From: a bacterium
GTDB lineage: Bacteria; Hinthialibacterota; Hinthialibacteria; H5-UNCL2
Assembly: GCA_015075175.1 (NCBI GenBank)
Contig: JABTUV010000001.1
Span: 744,001 to 808,000 of the forward strand
Direction of reading: 5' to 3'
Length of the DNA stretch: 64,000 nucleotides
Part shown: positions 16,341-24,784 of the stretch, piece after piece
How positions within the stretch are numbered: position 1 is the stretch's first letter
How the letters are laid out: every line of letters begins with the position of its first letter
Program-made: the position numbers and the translations under genes
The notes under the pieces: model-generated
What the model was told of the DNA's origin: nothing
The model's input: the letters and a program-made list of their open reading frames with translations, nothing else
The model's database searches: none

Positions 16341-19300
16341 TCAGGCGGGATTCTGGGCGGAAACAGGCGACCGTCCCACCTGGGAGCGCCAGCGGGCCAG
16401 GATGCTCTGATAGTTCCGGCGCACGCGCTCCTGGTGCTGGCCAAGGCGGAGGAAGAAGTCTTCCGGCTCGGCTTCATCACTACCCATGCGGGCATGACGG
16501 ATGCGCACGACCCGCCGCGCCAACGCCGCCAGCGCCTCACTGTCCACCGGCAGGGCGTCGACCGAGACGTTGCCCACGATCCGCAGACTGTTCTCCACGT
16601 CGCGCAGAAAGTAGAACGAGGTTACAAGCTCCCCATACTCCGGCTCGCACAAGAGGCGGTGGTGGAGGAGCGCGCGCAGCGTGGCGTGGGTTTGCGTGGA
16701 CAACACGTCCGAATATTGCCGGCCGAAGACGAGTTGGGCGACCTGGGCGAGGAACTCAACGTCCAGGATGCCGCCGCGCCCGGCTTTGAGTTGGGCGCGG
16801 CCCTTTTCGCGCTCGATGCGCGCGCGCATGGCCTCGACCTCATCCAATTGGCTTGGCGACAGGCCGCCGCCCAGGGCGAAACCCCGCGCGATGGACATGA
16901 AGGCGGCGGCGACCTGGGGATCGCCCGCTACCGGCCGCGCGCGCAGCAGCGCCAGGCGCTCCCAGGTTCCCGCCTGCCCCGCCGGATTCGCCTCCGTCGC
17001 CGGCTCGCAGTAGTAGCGCTGCGCCGCCGGCAGCGACACCGCCAGCGGCGACTGCGAACCGAACGGCCGCAATCGCGCATCGACTTCATACCGGCTCCCG
17101 CTCCATCCCGAACTGGAGAACTCCCGTAACACCTCGCCGCAGAAACGTTGCACCGGCTCGCCCGTCTCCGCCGGCGCTCCCGCCAGCATGGGACTCTGCG
17201 GCCCGTACACGAACAGAAGATCCAAGTCCGATCCAAAATTGAGCTCGCGCCCGCCCAGCTTGCCCAGCCCGATCAGCGAAACCCCGCAGTTTTCAGGAGA
17301 CAGATGCGGATGCTCCCGCAAAAGAACCGTGCGAAAGACGCGCTGCACGATGATCTGCGCCAGATCGGAGAGGCGCTCCTGGGTGGTGGCGGCGGAATCC
17401 AGGCCCAGAAGGTACCGGGCGCCGAAGAGGGCCAGGAGGCCGGCGTGGGTTTCGGCGGCCTGACGCGGCTCGCCTCCGCCGCTCTCAAATCGCCGCGAGA
17501 GCTCAGCCAGCGTCGGTTCCTGGCTGAACCATTGCGGATGCTGGAGGAGGTCCAACGCTCCGGGAAAGCGCTCCAAGAGCTCGGAGAGAAACGGACTGGC
17601 GGAAGCGATGGTGGCCAGCAGGCGGAGGCTGCCGGGACTTCCCAGGAGCGCCTCCAGGAATCCCGCCCGACTGGGCGCGGCCATGGCCATGCGGCAGAAG
17701 TGCAGGAGACCCGAATCGGGATCAGGCTCCTCGCGCAGGTAGTCCAAGAGCTTGGGCAGAAGGCGGGCGGCCAGGCGATGCAACTTGGCGGCCAGGTAGG
17801 GCTGCTCGTCGTCGCGCGCCAGGTCACCGCATATCTCCAGCGCGCGCCCAGGGTTGGAGAAGCCCAGCTCCGTGAAACGCGCCCGGCCCACCGGGTCGTT
17901 CCGATCGCCGGAGAGAAAAAGTCCCACGTCCTCCTGCACGAAATAGCGCCCGAAGATTTCCGCGAGCATGCCGGCGACCGCCTGGCAACGCGCATCCAGT
18001 TGTTGCGTCAATTCGTTCCCGGAGGAGAAGCCGAGGCGCCAGGCCAGTCGCGCCAGCTCGTCGTGATCGGCGGGCAGGCTGTAGACCTGTCGGTCTTCGG
18101 CCATCTGCAGGCGATGCTCGACGCGCCGCAGGAGCAGGTACGCGCCCAGGAGGTTGTCGAAGTCGGCGGCGGACAGAAGCCCGCTTTGGTGGATGCGCCG
18201 CAGGGCGGCGGGCGTGCCCTCGACGCGGATTTCGGGATATTGTCCGCCGTACAGCATCTGCACCAGTTGCACCAGGAACTCGATGTCGCGGATGCCGCCG
18301 GGACGTTGCTTGAGATGGCGGGCCAGGGTCTCGGGATCGCTGAACTGCCGGCGCGCGGCGCGCCGCAGGGACTCGACTGCAAAAAGCGTATCGTTGACCT
18401 CGACCATGTCCACGTACTTGCGGAAGGCGTGCGGCCGGATGGTCTCCATGAAGGCGCGGCCCAGCGCCGCGTCGCCGGCCACCGGCCGCGCGCGCAGGAG
18501 CGCCTGCCGCTCCCAGCCCGCCGCGAAGGACTCGTAGTACAACGCCACCGCCTCCAGCGACCGTGCCAACTGTCCCACCCGCCCGTCCGGACGCAACCGC
18601 ACGTCGACCCGGTAGATCAGCCCCTCCTCCGTGGGCTGCGACAGGAGCGCGATGGCCTCGCTGGCGCGCCGCTGGAAGAACTGCTCGTTGGGCAGGCTGC
18701 GGCCCAGCCCGCCGGATGGTTGTGTCTTGCCTTCGCCGCGATAAATGAAGATCAGGTCCACGTCGGAGGAGAAATTGAGCTCGCGCCCGCCCAGCTTGCC
18801 CATGGCGATGACGGCATACTCGGCGGGCCGGCCGTCGGACGTTTGCGGCGGGCCGAAGCGCCCACACAATTGCGTGAACACGTGCGCGTCGGCAGCCTCG
18901 ATCAAGGCATCCGCCAGCTCGGAGAGTTGCCGTGCCGTGTTCTCGATGTCCGCGCGGCCCAAAATGTCAAGAGCGCGATGCGCACCACTTCGCGCCGCCG
19001 ATAGACGCAGCCGGTCCGCGACCGCTGCCGGGGCGACCTCCGCCAGCAATGACGCCAGCGCCTGGCGGTGGTGGGTGGCGCGCTGATCCAGCCCGTGCGG
19101 GTTTCGTCCAGGAGCGTGGGGAGCATTTCCGGTCGCGGACCAGCGCCTGCGTGAGGGCAAGCTTTGGGACGCCAGCGCAAAAGAACTCCTCCAGGGCGGC
19201 TTGGCCGTCTTCGTGCTGTTCCCAATACTGGATGAACTCAGGACGCGAAAAAAGCCGAAACAGGCGGGACTGGTATCCTTCATAGTCGGGAACGCTGGCC

Positions 19301-19364
19301 TGGCGCGCGCCAGCAACCGTTGGGCCAGTGGGTGTTCCGGGAGATTTGTGGAGAACTCTGTCAT
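16341..19364 (-). CDS. glnE: Bifunctional glutamine synthetase adenylyltransferase/adenylyl-removing enzyme, frameshifted near the N-terminus
   Basis: GlnE adds AMP to, and removes it from, glutamine synthetase in response to PII protein and glutamine. Two nucleotidyltransferase domains are visible, each with the signature GKLGGRELNF followed by S/G-S-D-V/L-D-L: the first near 18760-18820 (adenylyl-removing domain), the second near 17230-17270 (adenylyltransferase domain). GGIRDIEFLVQLVQMLYGG and GGILDVEFLAQVAQLVFGR are the matching helical motifs. The true start is ATG 19364 (MTEFSTNLPEHPLAQRLLAR). Between about 19090 and 19300 the frame changes two or three times; when joined, the residues VPDYEGYQSRLFRLFSRPEF and MLPTLLDETRTGLDQ restore the family N-terminus. 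The deletions are small, so a consensus error is likely. No PII or glutamine synthetase gene is nearby. Confidence 0.88.
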   Translation of the reverse strand: MTEFSTNLPEHPLAQRLLARARPAFPTMKDTSPACFGFFRVLSSSSIGNSTKTAKPPWRSSFALASQSLPSRRRWSATGNAPHAPGRNPHGLDQRATHHRQALASLLAEVAPAAVADRLRLSAARSGAHRALDILGRADIENTARQLSELADALIEAADAHVFTQLCGRFGPPQTSDGRPAEYAVIAMGKLGGRELNFSSDVDLIFIYRGEGKTQPSGGLGRSLPNEQFFQRRASEAIALLSQPTEEGLIYRVDVRLRPDGRVGQLARSLEAVALYYESFAAGWERQALLRARPVAGDAALGRAFMETIRPHAFRKYVDMVEVNDTLFAVESLRRAARRQFSDPETLARHLKQRPGGIRDIEFLVQLVQMLYGGQYPEIRVEGTPAALRRIHQSGLLSAADFDNLLGAYLLLRRVEHRLQMAEDRQVYSLPADHDELARLAWRLGFSSGNELTQQLDARCQAVAGMLAEIFGRYFVQEDVGLFLSGDRNDPVGRARFTELGFSNPGRALEICGDLARDDEQPYLAAKLHRLAARLLPKLLDYLREEPDPDSGLLHFCRMAMAAPSRAGFLEALLGSPGSLRLLATIASASPFLSELLERFPGALDLLQHPQWFSQEPTLAELSRRFESGGGEPRQAAETHAGLLALFGARYLLGLDSAATTQERLSDLAQIIVQRVFRTVLLREHPHLSPENCGVSLIGLGKLGGRELNFGSDLDLLFVYGPQSPMLAGAPAETGEPVQRFCGEVLREFSSSGWSGSRYEVDARLRPFGSQSPLAVSLPAAQRYYCEPATEANPAGQAGTWERLALLRARPVAGDPQVAAAFMSIARGFALGGGLSPSQLDEVEAMRARIEREKGRAQLKAGRGGILDVEFLAQVAQLVFGRQYSDVLSTQTHATLRALLHHRLLCEPEYGELVTSFYFLRDVENSLRIVGNVSVDALPVDSEALAALARRVVRIRHARMGSDEAEPEDFFLRLGQHQERVRRNYQSILARWRSQVGRSPVSAQNPA

Positions 19365-19376
19365 GCGCCTTCCGAC

Positions 19377-19585
19377 GGAGTACAAACTTCGGTTGCGCTC
19401 ATGCAGGCTGAAGCCTGTACTCCTGAACCCGGAGTACAAACTTCAGTTTGCGCTCATGCAGGCTGAAGCCTGTACTCCTGAACCGGAGTACAAACTTCAG
19501 TTTGCGCTCATGCAGGCTGAAGCCGTACTCCTGAACCGGTACAAACTTCAGTTTGCGCTCATCGCAGGCTGAAGCCTGTACTCCC
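19377..19585. repeat. Four tandem copies of a 54-base hairpin unit
   Basis: Units start at about 19377, 19431, 19485 and 19538. Each runs from GGAGTACA to TGTACTCC, which are complementary, and contains two inner hairpins, AAAC-TTCA-GTTT and CAGGCT-GA-AGCCTG, giving a three-way-junction fold. Copies three and four have one- or two-base deletions. The array begins 13 bases upstream of the glnE start. CAGGCTGAAGCCTG also occurs once near 6522. Confidence 0.85.
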
Positions 19586-19601
19586 GGACTGATGTAGTCT
19601 C

Positions 19602-19652
19602 GCCGATGCGGCAGCAAGCAGCCGCACTCCACACGGCTCCCCTCTTGACAGG
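19602..19652. repeat. Composite palindrome arm (GCAGCAAGCAGCCGC plus CCCCTCTTGACAGGGG)
   Basis: GCGGCAGCAAGCAGCCGCAC is followed by TCCACACGG and then the small hairpin CCCCTCTTGACAGGGG. The same two pieces make up the elements at 34274-34333 and 62391-62459. The interval 19365-19667 holds only this and the preceding tandem array. Confidence 0.6.
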
Positions 19653-19667
19653 GGATAGCGCACCCGT

Positions 19668-20792
19668 TCAATCCGGGCCTGTGATGCGGATTTCCCCCGG
19701 CTGGAGGGGCGGTTCCTTGGGCGGCTCGGCGGGTTTAGCCGATTCGACCTGGCGCCGCTGTTCCTCCTGCCGGCGGGAGGCCACGCGCCGCTGCTCTTCC
19801 AGCGCCGCCCGCTGCGACTCATGCTTCCGCCAGCTCTCCAGCAACCGCTCCAGCCGCTCCGCGTCGGGCGGATGGTTGGCCGGATTGCCGTCCCCCCAGG
19901 CCATTTCCGCTTCCGCGTCGGCGACCCGCCCATGGTCCAGGAAGACGTGCGCCAGGTAGTTGTGCACGACCGGGTCCCGGGGATGCCTCTCCGACGCGGC
20001 CAGCAGATACGGCCCCGCCAGCACGAAATGCCGGCTGTCCACGAGATAGCGCCCGATGAAGAGGTATGGATCGTACTCCAGCAGCGCGGCGGAACCGGCC
20101 TGGTCCAGGCGGGCGCGGAAGTCGTCGCGCGCCAGCCAACGCACGGCTTCGTCGACCCGCGCGGAATAGGGAATCTCGGAGAGGATGGCCCGCGCCTCGT
20201 CGGGACGCTGCGACAGCAGCGCCTCGTGCGCCATCCACAGCCGCGCCTCCGCCAGCCCCACGCGATATTCCAGCGCCCGCGGCTCCAGTTCCGCCGCCTC
20301 CTGCATCCGCCGCGAGGCCTCCGGGTAGCGCCTCTCCGACATCAGCGCGCGTCCCAGCCAGTATCGAACCACGCCGCTCTCCGGGTACCGGGCGGCCAGC
20401 ATTTCCAGCACCGCGGTCTCCTTGAGCATCGGCGCCAGGGCGATGATCTTCTCGTTGAGGGCGGCCCGGTGCGCCTCGCTCGTGGCCGCCGCCAGCGCCC
20501 GCTCGTAAGTCTTCAGCGCCTCCAGCCCGTATCCAAACCGCGCCAGGATGGCGGCGTCCTCTTCCGCATTCTGCGACAGGACCTCGATGCTCCGCTTGTC
20601 ATAGCATTTCTCTTGGCCGTCCATCCCCACGATATAATAGCTGACGCGATCTTCGCCGACGATCGCTCCCTCCAAGTACTGTCTCTCGGGCGCGTAGGAA
20701 AGACGACGAAAGCGCCCCGCCTCACTCGTGGGCGAGCCCGCCAGTCCGAAGAGCCAGGCCAACAACACCACCCCTAGCATCCGCTTGGTCAT
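19668..20792 (-). CDS. Exported TPR-containing protein
   Basis: The start is the second ATG, 20792, because GGAGG sits six bases before it and directly against the first ATG. The 374-residue product has a signal peptide (MLGVVLLAWLFGLAGS) and then a short beta-rich segment (YLEGAIVGEDRVSYYIVGMD) with a CYDKRSIEVL motif. Residues about 75-330 are tetratricopeptide-like helical repeats (GYGLEALKTYERALAAA, RYPEASRRMQEAAELEPRAL, DPVVHNYLAHVFLDHGRVAD). The C-terminus is a charged coiled coil (KHESQRAALEEQRRVASRR) and a proline-rich tail. It is probably a periplasmic or outer-membrane-associated scaffold. No enzymatic motif is visible. It lies head-to-head with the ccm operon, 504 bases apart. Confidence 0.7.
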   Translation of the reverse strand: MTKRMLGVVLLAWLFGLAGSPTSEAGRFRRLSYAPERQYLEGAIVGEDRVSYYIVGMDGQEKCYDKRSIEVLSQNAEEDAAILARFGYGLEALKTYERALAAATSEAHRAALNEKIIALAPMLKETAVLEMLAARYPESGVVRYWLGRALMSERRYPEASRRMQEAAELEPRALEYRVGLAEARLWMAHEALLSQRPDEARAILSEIPYSARVDEAVRWLARDDFRARLDQAGSAALLEYDPYLFIGRYLVDSRHFVLAGPYLLAASERHPRDPVVHNYLAHVFLDHGRVADAEAEMAWGDGNPANHPPDAERLERLLESWRKHESQRAALEEQRRVASRRQEEQRRQVESAKPAEPPKEPPLQPGEIRITGPD

Positions 20793-20900
20793 GACCATCC
20801 TCCATGCGATTGCGCGCGTGACGCCGATTCCCGTCGACCGCAGCCCGCCGCGTGGATCCTAACACGCCGACCTATCCCGCGGTACCGCCAAGCACGTTGT

Positions 20901-21032
20901 CGGTCATTTCGACCGAACCAACCTGTCATTTCGAGCGAACCAACCTGTCATTTCGACCGAAGGGAGAAACCTTTCCCCCGCCGCACTCCGCCGCCCGAGG
21001 GGCGAGATTTCTCCCTTCGGTCGAAATGACAG
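20901..21032. repeat. TCATTTCGACCGAAGG hairpin with left-hand arm array
   Basis: Two 22-base arm copies (GTCATTTCGACCGAACCAAC and a variant) precede the full arm GTCATTTCGACCGAAGGGAG; the complementary arm ends near 21030. It lies in the divergent promoter region between the TPR gene and ccmE. Elsewhere in 20793-21296 I see only GC-rich intergenic DNA and a TACAAT at 21271-21276 that could be a -10 box for ccmE. Confidence 0.8.
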
Positions 21033-21296
21033 TACTGGCGAGAGGCGCCAAGGCGCCGGTTCTCGTTCTTCGGCGCGACGCTGGCGCATTTTGAGTCCGA
21101 GTCTTAATCATACCCTTGGCCGTCGTCGTTTCGCCCTTGACGCGCGTCAATTCGGCTTGCATTGCCCCGGTGCTTAAGTTAATTTAACGCCGGCTTCGTG
21201 GCAAGCCACGAGGTACCTTCGGTTCGCGGTGCGCGGCCGACGATAAGAGGTCGCTGCGCGGTGCGCACCCTACAATAAGACGGAGTAACGCCGGTC

Positions 21297-21713
21297 ATGG
21301 CTCCCAAATTCGTCGTCACCATCCTCTTGCTCGTGGGAGGCGTGGGCTATCTCGCGGTCGGAGGCTTTCAGAGCGCCAAGTCCTATTACGTCACCGTGGA
21401 CGAGATGTACGCCAAGCTGGACCGCCTGGCGGGGCAGAAAATGAAAGTCGCGGGCGTGGTGTCCGAGAATTCGATCGCGCGCGAAGACGGCAAGCTCAAG
21501 TTCTCCCTGGAGCGCAACGGCAAGGTCCTGCCGGTCGAATACGTGGGCAGCGATCCCGTCCCCGACATGTTCAACGCCGGCGTGGAGGCGGTAGTGGCGG
21601 GTTTCTACCGCGATCCCGTCTTCGAGGCCGACCACATCCAGGCCAAGTGCGCCTCCAAGTACGAAGCAGAGTACGCCAGGGGCGACGGCACGGCCCCGGC
21701 CCAGTCCGATTGA
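21297..21713 (+). CDS. ccmE: Haem chaperone CcmE, CxxxY type
   Basis: CcmE carries haem covalently to CcmF during cytochrome c maturation. The product has 138 residues: an N-terminal membrane anchor (FVVTILLLVGGVGYLAVGG), then the OB-fold periplasmic domain (KMKVAGVVSENSI, LPVEYVGSDPVPDMFNAGVE). The haem-binding residue is normally the His of HxxxY; here the segment is AKCASKY, so Cys118 replaces His and Tyr122 is kept. This is the CxxxY form known from archaea and some sulfate reducers. It is the first gene of the operon. GGAG lies about 11 bases before the ATG. An 82-base region with a hexamer repeat separates it from ccmF. Confidence 0.9.
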   Translation: MAPKFVVTILLLVGGVGYLAVGGFQSAKSYYVTVDEMYAKLDRLAGQKMKVAGVVSENSIAREDGKLKFSLERNGKVLPVEYVGSDPVPDMFNAGVEAVVAGFYRDPVFEADHIQAKCASKYEAEYARGDGTAPAQSD

Positions 21714-21795
21714 TGGGTGAGACTGGGAGACACGAGCGGAGTGGGACAGGCATTCCTACCTGTCTGCCTGGTAGAGATGCCCACCTCACCGTTCA

Positions 21796-21851
21796 TTGAG
21801 ACTAAAATCAAGAGCGAGAGCAAGATTAAGATTAAGAACAAGATTAAGAAC
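21796..21851 (+). repeat. AAGATT-type degenerate repeat immediately upstream of ccmF
   Basis: AAGATTAAGATTAAGAACAA and related units run to the base before CC-ATG of ccmF. No GGAGG is present, so this purine-rich tract occupies the ribosome binding position. Its polarity matches the repeats before the starts at 8419 and 38455. Confidence 0.65.
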
Positions 21852-21852
21852 C

Positions 21853-24141
21853 ATGAATGACCTGGGACAGATTTCCCTTTTATGCGCCTTTGCATTCACG
21901 CTTTATGCGCTTTTTGCGAGCGCGGCGGGAGGAGTTTTCGGCAAGCGGAGACTGGCGGAGAGCGGCGCGCGCGCCATGCTCTGCGCCCTCCTCTTCGTCA
22001 CCCTGGCGGTCGCCTGCCTGGAAGTGCTGCTTCTCACCAGCGACTTCTCCAACAGCTACGTCTGGAGCATCAGCAACCACGCCCTTCCCGCCTTCTACAA
22101 GGCCAGCGCGCTGTGGGCGGGTCAGGACGGCTCCCTGCTGCTCTGGACTTGGCTCCTCACCATCTTCACCGGGCTGGTCTTGTGGCAGAATCGCGGACGC
22201 AACCGCCCTCTCATGCCCTATGTCATCGCCGTCCTTTCGGGAACCACGCTCTTCTTTCTTACGCTCAATCTCTTCTCCGCCAACGCCTTCGACGCCTATC
22301 ACGTGCTGGGCGCGGACGGCCGCCCCATCCACGCCTTCACTCCGCCGGACGGCAACGGCCTCAACCCGCAACTCCAGAATCCCTACATGGTCATTCATCC
22401 GCCCATTCTCTACCTCGGCTACGTGATGTTCGTGGTTCCCTTCGCGTTCGCCGTCGCCGCGCTGATCACGGGCCGTCTGGGAACCGAATGGACGCGCGCC
22501 AGCCGCCGTTGGACGCTCTTTTCCTGGATGTTTCTCGGCTTCGGCATCATTCTCGGCGGCCACTGGGCCTACGAGGAACTGGGCTGGGGCGGCTATTGGG
22601 CCTGGGACCCGGTGGAAAACGCCTCGCTCATGCCCTGGCTGACCGCGACCGCCTATCTCCACTCGGTGATGATCCAGGAACGCAAGAACATGCTGCGCGT
22701 CTGGAACATGGTGCTGGTCATCACGACCTATCTGCTCTGCATCTTCGGCACCTTCCTGACTCGCTCGGGCGTGGTCAGCTCGGTGCATTCGTTCGCCACG
22801 AGCAACCTGGGGCCTCTCTTCACCATTTTTCTGCTCACCACGGCGGCTTTCGCCTTCGGCCTGCTCCTGTGGCGACTGCCCCTCTTGAAGAGCCGGGCGC
22901 GCATGGAGTCGATGATCTCGCGCGAGAGCTCGTTTCTCTTTAATAATCTGCTCTTTCTCGTGGCCTGTTTCGCGGTTTTTTGGGGGACCATGTTCCCCGT
23001 CATCTCCGAAGCGATCACCGGCGACAAGATTCAGGTCGGCCCCCCCTGGTTCAACAAAGTGATGGTGCCGGTGGGACTCCTGATCTTCCTGCTCATGGGG
23101 GTGGCGCCGCTGTTCGCGTGGCGTCGCACCAACCGCGAAACCTCTTGCGCAACTTCCAGCCTGCCGGTGGTGCTTTCAGCCGTCTTGGGCGCGCTGTTGT
23201 TTGCCTTGGGAATGCGGCAGTTCTACGCCGTGGTGGCATTCGTGTTGTGCTTTTTCGTGGCCTGGACCATCGGCGCGGAGTTCGTCAAGGGCGCGCGCGC
23301 CCGCATGAGGAGCGCGCGCGAACCGGCCTGGACCGCCCTCTACAATCTCGTCTATCTCAATCACCGGCGCTACGGCGGCTATCTCGTCCACTTCGCCATG
23401 GTCCTCTTATTCATGGGCTTTACCGGCATGGCCTTCCGCGTGGACGAAAAAGGCGCGCTCGATCTGGGCGAGTCGATGCGGGTCAAGGGGTATGAACTCA
23501 GACTGGTGGACGTGCGCACGGGGCAGTATCCCCCCTTGCCCGCCAAAGCCAACTACAACTATGAGTATCTCCTGTTGGAGCTGACGAAAGACGGCAAACC
23601 CTCCGGCCGGCTCATGCCCGAGCGCCGGCAGTACCTGGTGGGCCAGAAGCCCGTCTCGACCGAGGTGGAAATCCGCTCCACGCTGAAGGAAGACCTCTAC
23701 GTCGTGTTCGCGGGCGTGGAGGGCGAGAGGTTCGTGGTGCAGGTGTACGTGAATCCGCTGGTGATGTGGGTGTGGGCGGGGGCGATCATGCTGCTGGTGG
23801 GCGCGGCGGTGTCGATCGTGCCCAACCCGGAGGCGGCGCGTGAACGCCGCCGCCGCCGCGCCGCCGCGCGCGTGCCGGCCGCCCTGCCGGATGGGAGCCT
23901 GGCGGAGTCACCTTGCCCCGCTTCCACCTCCTTCTCTGTCTTGGCGTCTGCTGGCTCTTTGCTTCCCATGCGCAGGAGGCCAAGCTGCCTCCCGCCCAGC
24001 AACAACTGTATGAGAACATCCTCGACAGCCTCATCAATCCCTGTCCCGCCGAGAACGCCACCGTGCTCCATTCCAATCCCACCTGCGAACACGCCAACCG
24101 GATTCGTGGCCAGGTCAGGAAGATGCTCGTTGACGGCATGA
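21853..24141 (+). CDS. ccmF: Cytochrome c haem lyase subunit CcmF
   Basis: CcmF takes haem from CcmE and, with CcmH, attaches it to apocytochrome c at the outer face of the inner membrane. The protein has many membrane segments; the tryptophan-rich haem-handling motif is seen as WGGYWAWDPVENASLMPWL, and the conserved SYVWSISNHALPAFYKASAL and MVIHPPILYLGY segments are present. The start is ATG 21853. The frame runs past the expected end to 24141, overlapping ccmH by over 200 bases with a low-complexity Ser/Pro tail. At 23908-23910 the codon is TCA, and TGA there would end the protein exactly three bases before the ccmH start; the authentic end is probably 23910. The extension is either stop loss by one base or a sequencing error. 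Confidence 0.93.
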   Translation: MNDLGQISLLCAFAFTLYALFASAAGGVFGKRRLAESGARAMLCALLFVTLAVACLEVLLLTSDFSNSYVWSISNHALPAFYKASALWAGQDGSLLLWTWLLTIFTGLVLWQNRGRNRPLMPYVIAVLSGTTLFFLTLNLFSANAFDAYHVLGADGRPIHAFTPPDGNGLNPQLQNPYMVIHPPILYLGYVMFVVPFAFAVAALITGRLGTEWTRASRRWTLFSWMFLGFGIILGGHWAYEELGWGGYWAWDPVENASLMPWLTATAYLHSVMIQERKNMLRVWNMVLVITTYLLCIFGTFLTRSGVVSSVHSFATSNLGPLFTIFLLTTAAFAFGLLLWRLPLLKSRARMESMISRESSFLFNNLLFLVACFAVFWGTMFPVISEAITGDKIQVGPPWFNKVMVPVGLLIFLLMGVAPLFAWRRTNRETSCATSSLPVVLSAVLGALLFALGMRQFYAVVAFVLCFFVAWTIGAEFVKGARARMRSAREPAWTALYNLVYLNHRRYGGYLVHFAMVLLFMGFTGMAFRVDEKGALDLGESMRVKGYELRLVDVRTGQYPPLPAKANYNYEYLLLELTKDGKPSGRLMPERRQYLVGQKPVSTEVEIRSTLKEDLYVVFAGVEGERFVVQVYVNPLVMWVWAGAIMLLVGAAVSIVPNPEAARERRRRRAAARVPAALPDGSLAESPCPASTSFSVLASAGSLLPMRRRPSCLPPSNNCMRTSSTASSIPVPPRTPPCSIPIPPANTPTGFVARSGRCSLTA

Positions 24142-24392
24142 GCAAGCAGGAGATCATGGACGCCATGGTCGGCGAGTACGGCAGGGACGTGCTGGCCCTG
24201 CCGAGCGCGGGCGGCTTCGGGCTGGCGGCGTGGATCACGCCCGCGCTGGTGCTGCTCGTTGCGGGCGCGTTCATCGTCATGCGCCTGCGCCTCTGGAAAC
24301 AGCAGAGCGCCCACGCCCCCGTCCCGCACTCGACCGCCGACGTCGTGCACCGGCGCATTGAAGAGGAACTTTCGGAACTGAGAAACCCGTGA
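23913..24392 (+). CDS. ccmH: CcmH-like thiol protein without the usual CxxC
   Basis: Position in the operon and the helical segment HANRIRGQVRKMLVDGMSK with IMDAMVGEYG identify the CcmH/CycL family, which handles the haem-binding cysteines of apocytochrome c. The start is TTG 23913, opening a signal segment (FHLLLCLGVCWLFASHAQ). A single C-terminal membrane helix follows (AAWITPALVLLVAGAFIVM). In place of the family motif LRCxxCQ the sequence has NPCPAEN and, 14 residues after that cysteine, PTCEHAN: cysteines 44 and 58. A disulfide could still form between them, but this spacing is unusual. It overlaps the next gene by GTGA. Confidence 0.75.
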   Translation: MPRFHLLLCLGVCWLFASHAQEAKLPPAQQQLYENILDSLINPCPAENATVLHSNPTCEHANRIRGQVRKMLVDGMSKQEIMDAMVGEYGRDVLALPSAGGFGLAAWITPALVLLVAGAFIVMRLRLWKQQSAHAPVPHSTADVVHRRIEEELSELRNP

Positions 24393-24784
24393 CCTGGTTC
24401 GCCCTCACCCTCCCTCTGATCGCCCTGGCGTTGGGATTCACGCTCTGGCCGTATGCGGGTGTGCGCCGCCGGGCGGATGCCTCGCGGCTGGAGCCGGACC
24501 TGGCCTATGATCCGCTCCTGGAGCGCAAGGAAGTGGTCCTGCGCAATATTCTCGATCTCGAGTTCGAGCATCGCATGGGCAAGCTGTCGGACGCGGATTA
24601 CGCGGCGGCCCGCGGCGACCTGGAGGAGGAGGCGGCGGCCATCCTGGACCAGCTGGCGGCCGGCGCCGCGCCGACGCCCGCCGGCGCGAAACCGCCGGCT
24701 GTGTGCGGCGCCTGCAGCGCCGCCAATCCCGCCGGCAACCGCTTTTGCGGCGCCTGCGGCGCTTCCCTGGAGAAACCACGATGA
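24389..24784 (+). CDS. Membrane-anchored zinc-ribbon protein in the ccm operon
   Basis: The product is 131 residues from GTG 24389, which overlaps the ccmH stop. It has one N-terminal membrane helix (ALTLPLIALALGFTLWPYAG), a helical part (LLERKEVVLRNILDLEFEHR, GKLSDADYAAARGDLEEEAA) and a C-terminal zinc ribbon, CGACSAANPAGNRFCGACG. The helical part resembles the short CcmI-like region that holds ccm components together; the zinc ribbon is not part of classical CcmI. Similar small membrane plus zinc-ribbon proteins are found in ccm operons of other non-proteobacterial groups. It probably acts at the inner membrane as an assembly factor. It overlaps the following gene by ATGA. Confidence 0.65.
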   Translation: MTWFALTLPLIALALGFTLWPYAGVRRRADASRLEPDLAYDPLLERKEVVLRNILDLEFEHRMGKLSDADYAAARGDLEEEAAAILDQLAAGAAPTPAGAKPPAVCGACSAANPAGNRFCGACGASLEKPR

